Positions 26,692-34,693 of a stretch of 64,000 nt of DNA are shown one piece after another. Made by a program: the position numbers and the translations under genes. The notes beneath the pieces are model-generated. The model had not been told where the DNA came from and did not search any database. It saw nothing but the letters and a program-made list of their open reading frames with translations. The stretch comes from Parvibium lacunae (GTDB taxonomy: Bacteria > Pseudomonadota > Gammaproteobacteria > Burkholderiales > Burkholderiaceae_D). Within the stretch, counting starts at the first letter, position 1. Every line of letters begins with the position of its first letter. The DNA lies in assembly GCF_003335215.1 (NCBI RefSeq), contig NZ_QPGB01000002.1:620001-684000 (forward strand), given 5' to 3'.

Positions 26692-27018
26692 AGCCTTTTT
26701 CTTCCTATTATTCATTCCGCCCAAGCTGGCGACACCCTCAACAGCATGGCCCAACGCTACTACGGCAACTGCGACTACTGGTACCGTCTGGACGTATCTG
26801 CTACCAGCGGCACCGGTCGAAGCGCACCTTCGCTAGGTGCTTGCGGGGGCATGGCGCTGCCGGTTTCTGGCAATACCATTCATGGTGCCACGCAGCATGA
26901 TTTTTTTCAGGGTTTGACGCATTATTATGTGATTGCGCCGCGTGATTCACTTACACGGCTCACCACCGCAGCCACATCTCACCAGTCTGATGCGCCCCTT
27001 ACCAGGAGATTGCTATGA
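26692..27018 (+). pseudogene. LysM-domain remnant
   Basis: The open frame from after TAG 26691 to 27018 begins with SAQAGDTLNSMAQRYYGNCDYWYRL, a good match to the start of a LysM domain (AGDTL..IAQ..YG....WY.L). The part after it (ATSGTGRSAPSLG...) is not recognisable. LysM modules occur in large Rhs- or YD-type toxin proteins, so this is likely a leftover of the carrier protein, here in the opposite orientation to the toxin genes. An internal ATG at 26746 begins within the LysM motif and is unlikely to be a real start. Confidence 0.5.
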
Positions 27019-27797
27019 ATGACATCCTCAACGTCCCCACCACACCCAATCTGGAACCGAGTTTGCCAACTGCGCAAGAGATAGCTCCCTTGGCTGCTAT
27101 CGGTTGGTTGCGCTCCGGTTGGCAAGACCTCCTGGCGACGCGTGGCGTTGGGGTTTTTTATGGTGCCCTCTTCACGTTGATGGGTTATGCCATTCAAGGA
27201 ATTTATGCGACACGCTGGCAGCTGACGATGGCGCTCACTGCAGGTTTTTTTCTGCTGGGCCCATTTCTCTGTGCGGGCGTGTATGAGCTTTCCCGGCAGC
27301 GCGAGCGGGGTGAAAGGGTTAATTTGTTAAGTTCATTGCTGTGCTGGCGGCGGAATCTGCCTGCCTTGGCTTTCTTCGCGGTGATATTAACGTTTGTGAT
27401 GATCGTCTGGGCGCGTATTTCTGTGGTTATTTTTGCGCTTTTTTCAAATACCGACTTTCCAACCTTACAAAGCTTAATTGGTCAAATCATCTCACTTGAT
27501 AATCTTGAGTTTATCGGTGTCTGGACAGCCGTCGGCGCAGTGATTGCAACTTTGGTCTTTGCGATTTCAGTGGTCACTGTTCCACTGTTACTCGATCGGC
27601 AAAGCGATACGCTGATTGCGATGTTTGCCAGTGCCCGCGCGCTATGGCAAAACCTATTGGCGCTGTATGTGTGGGCGGTGCTTATCGTGCTACTGATTGG
27701 CTTTAGCCTGGTTTACTTTTTACCGGCATTGTTGGTCACCGCGCCACTCGTTGGGCATGCGACTTGGCATGCCTATCGGGCCTTGCTTGCACAGTGA
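27015..27797 (+). CDS. DUF2189-family integral membrane protein
   Basis: 260 residues with about six membrane helices after an N-terminal cytoplasmic segment containing IGWLRSGWQDLLATRGVGVFYGALF, typical of DUF2189 proteins. Helices lie around YGALFTLMGYAIQGI, LTAGFFLLGPFLCAGVYEL, ALAFFAVILTFVMIVWARI, the VWTAVGAVIATLVFAISVV region and ALYVWAVLIVLLIGFSLVYFL. AGGAGA precedes the ATG by 5 nt. No function is known for the family. Confidence 0.8.
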   Translation: MNDILNVPTTPNLEPSLPTAQEIAPLAAIGWLRSGWQDLLATRGVGVFYGALFTLMGYAIQGIYATRWQLTMALTAGFFLLGPFLCAGVYELSRQRERGERVNLLSSLLCWRRNLPALAFFAVILTFVMIVWARISVVIFALFSNTDFPTLQSLIGQIISLDNLEFIGVWTAVGAVIATLVFAISVVTVPLLLDRQSDTLIAMFASARALWQNLLALYVWAVLIVLLIGFSLVYFLPALLVTAPLVGHATWHAYRALLAQ

Positions 27798-27804
27798 GCG
27801 CATC

Positions 27805-28467
27805 ATGGAAACCATTTTAGTTTATGGCGATTCGCTGGCTTGGGGCATTATTCCAGACACCCGACAGCGTCTCCCTTTCGAGCAACGCTGGCCAGGGGTG
27901 CTGGAACTGCGTTTACATGGCTATCGCATTAAAGCACGCGTCGTAGAGGATTGTCTGAATGGCCGGAGAACGGTTTGGGCTGACCCTTTCAAGCCAGGGC
28001 GTCAAGGCATCAACGAATTGGCGCAACGGATTGAAATTCACTCCCCTCTGGCGCTCGTTATCTTAGCGCTTGGAACCAATGATTTTCAAGCCACCCACCA
28101 ACATGATGCTTGGTTGTCAGCGCAAGGCATTGCCGCTTGTATCCAGGCAATCCAGCAAGCGCCTATTGAGCCGGGTATGCCTAGGCCACCAATCTTGGTG
28201 GTTGCCCCACCCCCCATCACTCAACCGAGGGGGGCCATTGCGGGTAAATTCAAAGATGCGGAGAAACGTTGTCTAGGCGCAGCCGACGCGTATCGACGTG
28301 TGTGTGGGCAATTCGACCAAGTGGCGTTTTTTGATGCGGCTGATGTGGCGGTTACCAGCCCGATTGATGGGGTTCATCTGGATGCGGCAGAGCATCAAAA
28401 ATTAGGCTTGGCCTTGGCAGAAGTTGTCGCCCCGTTGCTCAGTCAAGCGCGGCGATCAATCGGCTGA
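27805..28467 (+). CDS. SGNH-family esterase/lipase (GDSL hydrolase)
   Basis: 220 residues from ATG 27805, 7 nt after the DUF2189 gene. The four SGNH blocks are visible: the nucleophile Ser10 in VYGDSLAWG, a Gly in LNGRRT, GTND (90-93) and the catalytic pair Asp188/His191 in SPIDGVHLD. There is no signal peptide, so it is probably cytoplasmic, like arylesterases/TesA-like hydrolases of this group. It overlaps the convergent gene by 12 nt. Confidence 0.88.
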   Translation: METILVYGDSLAWGIIPDTRQRLPFEQRWPGVLELRLHGYRIKARVVEDCLNGRRTVWADPFKPGRQGINELAQRIEIHSPLALVILALGTNDFQATHQHDAWLSAQGIAACIQAIQQAPIEPGMPRPPILVVAPPPITQPRGAIAGKFKDAEKRCLGAADAYRRVCGQFDQVAFFDAADVAVTSPIDGVHLDAAEHQKLGLALAEVVAPLLSQARRSIG

Positions 28468-28746
28468 CGGGGTGTTGGGTCTGTCTGGCTGTTTATCGAG
28501 ATAATGCATGGCGGCCGCGTAAATAATAATGAGTAGCAGGTAAAGGCATAAGATGCCCTGTGCCGCCATGAAAAAGGAACCAGACAACCCAAAAATCTGC
28601 CATTGTGCGAGGGGTTCTGCAAACCAAGCAAAGACAAAAGTGAGGATGAACCAACTGAGCAACAGGCTCAGTGTCAGTAACAAGACGCGCCGACGATAGC
28701 GGGCGTCAACCTCTATTTTCAAATCGACGTTGGGCGATGGGGTCAT
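28456..28746 (-). CDS. DUF4212-like small membrane protein (symporter small-subunit type)
   Basis: 96 residues: a charged N-terminus (DARYRRRV), TM1 LLLTLSLLLSWFILTFVFAWF, AEPL turn, TM2 GSFFMAAQGILCLYLLLIIIYAAAMHYLDK. The WF..F.F.WFAEPL...F....FF.AAQG pattern matches DUF4212, normally encoded just before a sodium/solute symporter. No symporter follows here. The ATG directly follows the stop of the upstream gene. Confidence 0.7.
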   Translation of the reverse strand: MTPSPNVDLKIEVDARYRRRVLLLTLSLLLSWFILTFVFAWFAEPLAQWQIFGLSGSFFMAAQGILCLYLLLIIIYAAAMHYLDKQPDRPNTPSAD

Positions 28747-29181
28747 TTATCGGAAGGGATAGGCACGTGCAATCGCGCGAAAACGGGCAACCAGTAACGG
28801 CGATCCTGCATTAAAGCTTTTTAGAAACCCCATGGCGCCGCCATTTTTTAATCTCACGACCAACCGTTGTGCGCCTGGAATGCCGATGAATTTTGCATAT
28901 TCAATTTGGTTCCAACTCACCGTCTTGGGAAATAACCAATCTTGGTGGATTCCCGCTTGGTCAATCCGTACCCGCGCTGTCCAGAGATAATACACGGTGA
29001 TCATCACAATCAAGTTTGCGCCGAGCACCAAGCCCCAACCTAACAGCGGTAGCGCAGGCAGATCGGCCATGACAATCAATGAGAGTGAGCGCAGTGCCAC
29101 CAGCGCGCCTAACACCCCGCCCAAGTAGCGGAGTAACGATGAAAAAGCCGGACCTTCTGCATAAAAATCAGTTTCTTGCAT
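28747..29181 (-). CDS. Two-helix membrane protein with PH-like C-terminal domain
   Basis: 144 residues from ATG 29181 (MQETDFYAEG); an in-frame ATG 66 nt upstream is also possible. Two membrane helices (LGGVLGALVALRSLSLIVMA; LLGWGLVLGANLIVMITVYYLW) are followed by a soluble VRIDQAGIHQDWLFPKTVSWNQIEYAKF... part, the bacterial PH-like pattern of small YcxB/PH-domain membrane proteins. Function unknown. Co-transcribed with the DUF4212-like gene (0-bp gap). Confidence 0.65.
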   Translation of the reverse strand: MQETDFYAEGPAFSSLLRYLGGVLGALVALRSLSLIVMADLPALPLLGWGLVLGANLIVMITVYYLWTARVRIDQAGIHQDWLFPKTVSWNQIEYAKFIGIPGAQRLVVRLKNGGAMGFLKSFNAGSPLLVARFRAIARAYPFR

Positions 29182-29287
29182 ACATGCTTTCTGGTTTTTC
29201 TCTGGTTCAATCCTAAGCCTCGGCCATGCGGCGGGGGCGATAAGCACGTTAAGCGCGTTAGCGCATTACCCCTCGTTATCAGCGCGC

Positions 29288-29494
29288 TTACAACGACGAT
29301 TTCAAGGGCGCAGAAACGGCAGACTGATGACAGGGGTGTTGCGCACGGTCAGTGAGCTGTAACCAGATTTGCTGCCGCTGTGACTCACTGGCACTGCCCC
29401 ACGCGGCAATTTCAGCCAAACTGCGTAAGCAGCCCACACACCACCCGGTATCGGGATGAATATCACAGATTTGACGACAAGGAGAAGCGATCAT
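29288..29494 (-). CDS. DUF1289-family cysteine-rich protein
   Basis: 68 residues with the DUF1289 pattern SPCRQICDIHPDTGWCVGCLRSLAEIAAWG: four cysteines spaced as a small metal-binding module. No known function. It lies 39 bp downstream of the HMG-CoA lyase gene and may be the last gene of the liu operon. Confidence 0.85.
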   Translation of the reverse strand: MIASPCRQICDIHPDTGWCVGCLRSLAEIAAWGSASESQRQQIWLQLTDRAQHPCHQSAVSAPLKSSL

Positions 29495-29533
29495 TTGCTT
29501 AGCCTGATTGATAACGGTAAGACGAATTCCTGT

Positions 29534-30577
29534 TTAGTGTGCCATCAGGGCGCGTCCTGCTCGGCTCTGATTGGGCCTGCCAATGATGCCAGAAATCCAC
29601 GCTCCCGTCGCGGCTAATTCACTTAGGGCTATCCCGCCCTCCAGAATCCGATTGCCAGTCTGGTCAACAATCGGCATACCCAGCCCATGCAGGAGATAAA
29701 CCACTTCCTCAGTGGCGACATTGCCAGTCGCCCCACGGGCATAGGGGCAGCCACCCAGACCGGCGATAGAGGAATGGAAAATACGGATATCAGATTCCAA
29801 AGCGGCATAGATGTTCACCAGGGCTTGACCATAGGTGTCATGAAAATGCCCGGCTAACTGTGTTGCTGGCACCAGCTGCTGCGCCGCTGCAAACACTGCT
29901 TTGACGGCATTTGGCGTGGCGACCCCAATCGTGTCGGCAATATCAAATTCGGTGATCCCGAGCGGGATAAGCTGCTCAACCACGCGCACAACTTGGCTGG
30001 GGGCGATCGCCCCCGCATAGGGGCACCCAAAGGCGCAAGAAATGCTGGCGCGTAATCGCACGGCCTTGTGGGGGGGCTGCGCTTGGTTATGCTCAGCCAG
30101 ACGAGCCACAATCGGTTCAAAACGGCGAATGCTTTCTTCAATCGAACAATTAATATTCTTTTGCGCAAAAGCCTCGGATGCCGCAGTGAATATCACCAAT
30201 TCCTGCGCCCCAGCGTCAATGGCTACTTGTGCCCCCTGGAGGTTAGGGGTTAGGGCGCTAAAGCGGGCCTGTGCAGCGGCAGACTGGCTGGCCTGCAGTG
30301 CCACCAGGCGCGTCATCAATGCGTGATGGTCTGACATTTGTGGCACCCATTTTGGGGACACAAACGCCGTCGCTTCAATTTCGCGCAATCCCACTTGCAA
30401 CAGGCGTTCAATCAACTGCAACTTAATGGTCGTATCAATAGGGGTCTTTTCATTTTGCAGGCCATCGCGCGGGCCTACTTCAATGACCCGCACTGCATCG
30501 CTCACCGGAAGACGTGGCGATTGATCCCCAGTTGGAGGAGAAACGGAATTATTCGTTGCAACATTTGAATGCATCAT
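29534..30577 (-). CDS. Hydroxymethylglutaryl-CoA lyase
   Basis: Cleaves HMG-CoA to acetoacetate and acetyl-CoA, the last step of leucine/isovalerate breakdown. A TIM-barrel enzyme with EVGPRDGLQNEK at the N-terminus, the metal-binding HFHDTYGQALVN and the catalytic-cysteine signature GLGGCPYARGATGNVATEEVVYLL. 347 residues, including a Pro/Ser-rich N-terminal ~25 residues. The ATG overlaps the stop of the carboxylase alpha gene (ATGA), with GGAGG upstream. Called liuE or mvaB in other species. Confidence 0.95.
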   Translation of the reverse strand: MMHSNVATNNSVSPPTGDQSPRLPVSDAVRVIEVGPRDGLQNEKTPIDTTIKLQLIERLLQVGLREIEATAFVSPKWVPQMSDHHALMTRLVALQASQSAAAQARFSALTPNLQGAQVAIDAGAQELVIFTAASEAFAQKNINCSIEESIRRFEPIVARLAEHNQAQPPHKAVRLRASISCAFGCPYAGAIAPSQVVRVVEQLIPLGITEFDIADTIGVATPNAVKAVFAAAQQLVPATQLAGHFHDTYGQALVNIYAALESDIRIFHSSIAGLGGCPYARGATGNVATEEVVYLLHGLGMPIVDQTGNRILEGGIALSELAATGAWISGIIGRPNQSRAGRALMAH

Positions 30578-32754
30578 GCTTCCTCCGCCAAAGGGGTATG
30601 TTCGTTGACTGGACTCGTGGCAGCAGCGCTAAAGCGCAGGAGCTGCGCCCCATCTGCCACTTGCTCTCCCACCGCGCAGAGCCATTCATCCACTTGACCT
30701 GCGGTGGCGGCCCGTAGGGTATGTTCCATTTTCATCGCTTCCAGGACGAGTAATGGCGCTCCCGCTGCGACCGGTTGACCAATCGCCGCCAACAATGCCA
30801 CGACCTTGCCTGGCATTGGGGCGCGTAAATTTTGCTCGCCAGCATGCCCCGCCTCTGCGCCTGCCTGAACGGCGCGGGGATCGAGATAGCGCAACGTGAC
30901 GCCATCTTGTTCAGGATTGCCGGCGAGGTTGATTTTCCAGCCAGTCGCCGTCACAAAGAGTTGTGCTGTCACGGCTATCTCACCCCACTGCAATTGAATT
31001 TCCCAACCAGCAGGGTCCGTGTGCGTTGCCCCATAGAGCGGCTGAGTTTGATAATGCACGGCATGGCTAACCCCCGCGACCGCCATCTGAGGCAACCCAG
31101 CAATGGCAGGGTGCTGCCAAGCGGGGGCGGGGGCTAAGTAATCGACCTGGATTACTGGCCCGTCATTGTTCCCTTTTTGAACGCTGGCAAACTGCAGCGA
31201 ACGCCATGCGGGACCTTGTATCCGCCATGCGGTTTTAGCGGCATACGGGCTGCGCGACGCTGTCTGCAAAGCATTGACGGCGCTTTCGGCTGACGCTTCA
31301 TGAGTGAGCTGGGCGATGGTGGCCAATAGCCCATGCACAGTAGTCGCAACGGGTAGGCTCAAAAGATCGGCGGCATGGCGGGCAATAAAACCGGTATCAA
31401 GCTCGGCCTGGATAAACGCTGGGTGAGCGATCACACGACGTAAAAAGCGAGCATTTGTCTGCACCCCCACAACGTGCGTGTGCTTGAGCAGCACGGCGAG
31501 ATTGGCCAGCGCCATCTCACGTGTTTCACCCCAGGCGATCAGCTTGGCAATCATGGGATCATAGAGTGGGGTAATGTCATTCCCGGCCTGCACCCCACTA
31601 TCCACCCGCAACGCATAGTGATGCGTAAACTCCCCAACCGCCAACCCGCAGACAGCCGTGCTGGGTAATTGACAGTAAGTTAAATGCCCGATTGAGGGCA
31701 AAAAGTCGTGTTCAGGCTGCTCGGCATACAAGCGAGCCTCAATCGCGTGGCCGCGAATCGCCAACTGTGCCTGCTGACGCGGCAGCGGTTCACCCGCAGC
31801 GACCCGGAATTGCCACTCGACCAAGTCTAAACCCGTGATCATTTCTGTCACTGGGTGCTCGACTTGTAAACGGGTGTTCATTTCCATGAAATAAAATTCA
31901 CCGCTTGGGGCGTAGATAAACTCGACGGTTCCTGCCCCAACGTAATTGACCGCTTTGGCCGCCGCCACCGCTGCTTGGCCCATGGCTTGCCGAATTGGCT
32001 CAGACAGATGGGGCGCGGGGGCTTCTTCCAACACCTTTTGGTGCCGCCGCTGAAGTGAGCAGTCGCGCTCGAACAAATACACGGCATTGCCTTGCTGGTC
32101 AGCGAAAACCTGGATTTCAATGTGGCGTGGCTTAACAATGTATTTTTCGATCAGTACTTTGTCATTGCCAAACGCATTTTTTGCCTCGCGCTGACAACTG
32201 GCAAGCGCAGCGGCAAAGTCAGCCGCGTTGTCAACAATGCGCATCCCTTTGCCACCGCCGCCTGCACTGGCTTTGATCAAAACGGGGTAGCCGATTTGCG
32301 CCGCTTCCCGCGCCAGTAAATCAGGGTCTTGCACTGCACCGTGATAGCCCGGCACTAAGGGAACCCCAGCCTGTGCCATTGTCGTTTTCGCCGCAGATTT
32401 GTCGCCCATTGCACGCATCGCCGCCGGCGATGGACCGATCAAGATCAGTCCGGCAGCCTGACAGGCTTCGGCAAAGTCAGGATTCTCAGACAAAAACCCA
32501 TAGCCAGGGTGAATCGCCTGCGCGCCATAAGCGCGTGCAGCGGCAAGAATTTTTTCAGGCCGCAAGTAGCTGTCAGCAGGGCTCTCACCACCTAGGGGAT
32601 AAGCGTCATCACACAGACGCACATGCCGCGCTTGACGATCTGCGTCTGAGAACACTGCCACCGTGCGCAAGCCAAGCCGCTTTGCTGTCTTAGCAATGCG
32701 GCAAGCAATCTCGCCGCGGTTAGCAATTAATACAGTGTGAAAAGTTGGCATCAT
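30574..32754 (-). CDS. Methylcrotonyl-CoA carboxylase, biotin-containing alpha subunit
   Basis: Biotin carboxylase plus biotin carrier in one chain, 726 residues. The biotin carboxylase domain begins VLIANRGEIACRIAKTAKRLG and contains the Gly-rich ATP-grasp loop KASAGGGGKGMRIV and EMNTRLQVEHPVTEMITG. A middle linker domain follows, then the C-terminal carrier with the biotinylated lysine in LEAMKMEHTL (about K675). Works with the beta subunit at 34694-36307 to carboxylate 3-methylcrotonyl-CoA. ATG 32754 is the first ATG; a TTG precedes it. The context decides for methylcrotonyl- over propionyl- or acetyl-CoA carboxylase. Confidence 0.95.
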   Translation of the reverse strand: MMPTFHTVLIANRGEIACRIAKTAKRLGLRTVAVFSDADRQARHVRLCDDAYPLGGESPADSYLRPEKILAAARAYGAQAIHPGYGFLSENPDFAEACQAAGLILIGPSPAAMRAMGDKSAAKTTMAQAGVPLVPGYHGAVQDPDLLAREAAQIGYPVLIKASAGGGGKGMRIVDNAADFAAALASCQREAKNAFGNDKVLIEKYIVKPRHIEIQVFADQQGNAVYLFERDCSLQRRHQKVLEEAPAPHLSEPIRQAMGQAAVAAAKAVNYVGAGTVEFIYAPSGEFYFMEMNTRLQVEHPVTEMITGLDLVEWQFRVAAGEPLPRQQAQLAIRGHAIEARLYAEQPEHDFLPSIGHLTYCQLPSTAVCGLAVGEFTHHYALRVDSGVQAGNDITPLYDPMIAKLIAWGETREMALANLAVLLKHTHVVGVQTNARFLRRVIAHPAFIQAELDTGFIARHAADLLSLPVATTVHGLLATIAQLTHEASAESAVNALQTASRSPYAAKTAWRIQGPAWRSLQFASVQKGNNDGPVIQVDYLAPAPAWQHPAIAGLPQMAVAGVSHAVHYQTQPLYGATHTDPAGWEIQLQWGEIAVTAQLFVTATGWKINLAGNPEQDGVTLRYLDPRAVQAGAEAGHAGEQNLRAPMPGKVVALLAAIGQPVAAGAPLLVLEAMKMEHTLRAATAGQVDEWLCAVGEQVADGAQLLRFSAAATSPVNEHTPLAEEA

Positions 32755-32838
32755 CAAGAACCCAGTTTGTCAGTCATACAAGCAAGTATCAGCGCGTCAT
32801 TCCAACTGCGCAGCGTGAATTAGGGTGCGCTGGCTTCT

Positions 32839-33645
32839 TTACCCGGTAATTTTCGGTACCCAGCTCGGTTTACGTTTTTCCAAAAACGCCCGGATTCCTT
32901 CTTGCGCTTCTGGCCCTCGGCGAATTTGCGCAATATGCTGTGCGGTCTCTGCACGCAGGGTGTCATCCAGCTCACGGCCACGTTGCATTTGAATTAATTG
33001 CTTCGCTTGGGCAACGGCATGGGGGCCATTCAACAAAATATGATTGAGCAAACTATCAATCGCATCATCTAGCTCTTCGGCACTGGTGACCGCATGGACC
33101 AATTGGATACGATGCGCTTCACTGGCGCTGAATCTTTCTGCGGTCAGAAAATAACGGTGCGCCATCCGGGGGCCTATCGCATTGATCACATAAGGGCTAA
33201 TGGTGGCCGGAATCAGCCCTAGTTTTGCTTCACTCAGCGCAAACAGCAAACCATCCTGTGCCACCGCGATATCGCAAGCCGCAACCAAGCCAACGCCGCC
33301 CCCAAAGGTATGCCCATGCACACGGGCAATCACAGGCTTGGGGCAGATATAAATTGCATGCAGCATATCCGCCAGAGCCTGCGCATCTTGGCGATTGGTT
33401 TCTTCGTCGGCATCGGCCATGCGGCGCATCCAAGCCAGATCGGCCCCCGCACAAAAGGCATCGCCTTTGGCCGCCAAGACCACGGCACGAACCCGCTGAT
33501 CGGCCTGCATCCCCAGTATTGCTTGATGTAAGTCTGCAATCATCTGGTCATTAAAGGCATTCTTCTGTTCTGGCCGATTCAACCAGATCACGCCGATTTC
33601 TTGAATGTGTTCAACCAATAACGTGGCGAAGTTAGACTGTCCCAT
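32839..33645 (-). CDS. Methylglutaconyl-CoA hydratase (enoyl-CoA hydratase family)
   Basis: Hydrates 3-methylglutaconyl-CoA to HMG-CoA. Crotonase fold with oxyanion-hole segments VLAAKGDAFCAGADLAWMRRMA and RVHGHTFGGGVGLVAACDIAVAQD, and the C-terminal FLEKRKPSWVP. 268 residues. Its position between the two carboxylase subunits makes the liuC role far more likely than a general beta-oxidation hydratase. The ATG shares one base with the stop of the upstream secreted-protein gene. Confidence 0.9.
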   Translation of the reverse strand: MGQSNFATLLVEHIQEIGVIWLNRPEQKNAFNDQMIADLHQAILGMQADQRVRAVVLAAKGDAFCAGADLAWMRRMADADEETNRQDAQALADMLHAIYICPKPVIARVHGHTFGGGVGLVAACDIAVAQDGLLFALSEAKLGLIPATISPYVINAIGPRMAHRYFLTAERFSASEAHRIQLVHAVTSAEELDDAIDSLLNHILLNGPHAVAQAKQLIQMQRGRELDDTLRAETAQHIAQIRRGPEAQEGIRAFLEKRKPSWVPKITG

Positions 33646-34664
33646 TATTTACCTCCCCCTTCTTGGGGTGTGCTCGTTTTTGGTGGAGTCCAGACAATAT
33701 TGTTATCAACCGCGTACAACACGCAATCACTGGCATTACGCGCGCAACTGGCCATGGCTCGGGCTTGCGCATTCTCGCCGGTCGCCCATCCCCAGGCACC
33801 GTTCTGACCAAGCGCAAAAGCACGCGGCGTCGGTTTAGATAAAAACTCTTGATACCCTTGCCGCCCAGAGTCACGGATAAACGGAACGGCGCTGATATTC
33901 GCTAATTGATTGACTGGTTTAGCCGTTGGCACCAAAGGTAAGGGTTGCACAACGCGTTTTTGCGCTGAGAAGTTTTTACCCGGTGCAATTAATTGCTGTG
34001 CCCATTCAATCACACCCTGTTTCTGCAAGTCGTCTTGCGTAAAATTTGTTGATAACCCGAAGGAAGAGAGCGGAACAAAGAACTCTATTCGCCCAAAATC
34101 ACCTTGCTGGTGATTAGAGTATCCAATCAGGATAAACTCATTGGGTAAATCTATGTTTTTGGATTTAACCCAAGACATAAGTGATTTACCACTGGCACTA
34201 TTCTCAAAGTCATTGGCCCGGAAAGTGCTGATATAGAGACATTCGGGAAAGCGATAATGCCAAACAGCGTTAGCTAGCCGCTGATAGTAAACAGCTTGTT
34301 TACTTGCAGGTGTACAGCTACTAATTGATTCATTGACATCCCATACCGTTGAATGACTCCCTTCAATTAATAAAATCGCGGCAATCCCATTTGTCTCGGT
34401 CGGTTTGGCGGCGAGCCCTAAAATACTCTCTGCTGTATAAAATCGAGCAGTTTTAACCACGCGCTCCTGGCCGGCGATCACCCAGCCGGAATCTACTTCG
34501 ACGGGTTTTCTGCCTGCGCGAATTACGTTATCAGAAACGGATTGACCTACCGTACTGCGATGTAAATCTGTCGCACCTACATACTGTATGAACAATAAGA
34601 TTCCTATACCCAAGCAATGCTTAAATATTTTTTTTACTGGTCCGGTAATCGCTCGCATTTTCAA
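33645..34664 (-). CDS. Exported protein of unknown function with DUF4189-like C-terminus
   Basis: 339 residues. The N-terminus (KKIFKHCLGIGILLFIQYVGATD) is a signal peptide or anchor. The central part has paired cysteines (SSCTPAS, FPECLYIS). The last ~60 residues, AFALGQNGAWGWATGENAQ... CARNASDCVLYAVDNNIVW, resemble DUF4189-type modules. It is more AT-rich than its neighbours and sits between two catabolic genes, yet its stop overlaps the hydratase ATG and a GGAGG lies just before, so it is in the operon. It has no obvious part in leucine catabolism and looks like an insertion. Confidence 0.7.
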   Translation of the reverse strand: MKMRAITGPVKKIFKHCLGIGILLFIQYVGATDLHRSTVGQSVSDNVIRAGRKPVEVDSGWVIAGQERVVKTARFYTAESILGLAAKPTETNGIAAILLIEGSHSTVWDVNESISSCTPASKQAVYYQRLANAVWHYRFPECLYISTFRANDFENSASGKSLMSWVKSKNIDLPNEFILIGYSNHQQGDFGRIEFFVPLSSFGLSTNFTQDDLQKQGVIEWAQQLIAPGKNFSAQKRVVQPLPLVPTAKPVNQLANISAVPFIRDSGRQGYQEFLSKPTPRAFALGQNGAWGWATGENAQARAMASCARNASDCVLYAVDNNIVWTPPKTSTPQEGGGK

Positions 34665-34693
34665 CTCCCTCTCTATTTTTGATTACTCAATAT

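Noticed and set aside
26746-27018. 90-residue ORF as an independent gene coupled to the DUF2189 gene by ATGA
   Set aside because: Its ATG lies inside a LysM motif whose frame extends upstream without a start; the AGGAGA belongs to the downstream gene. Treated as a remnant.
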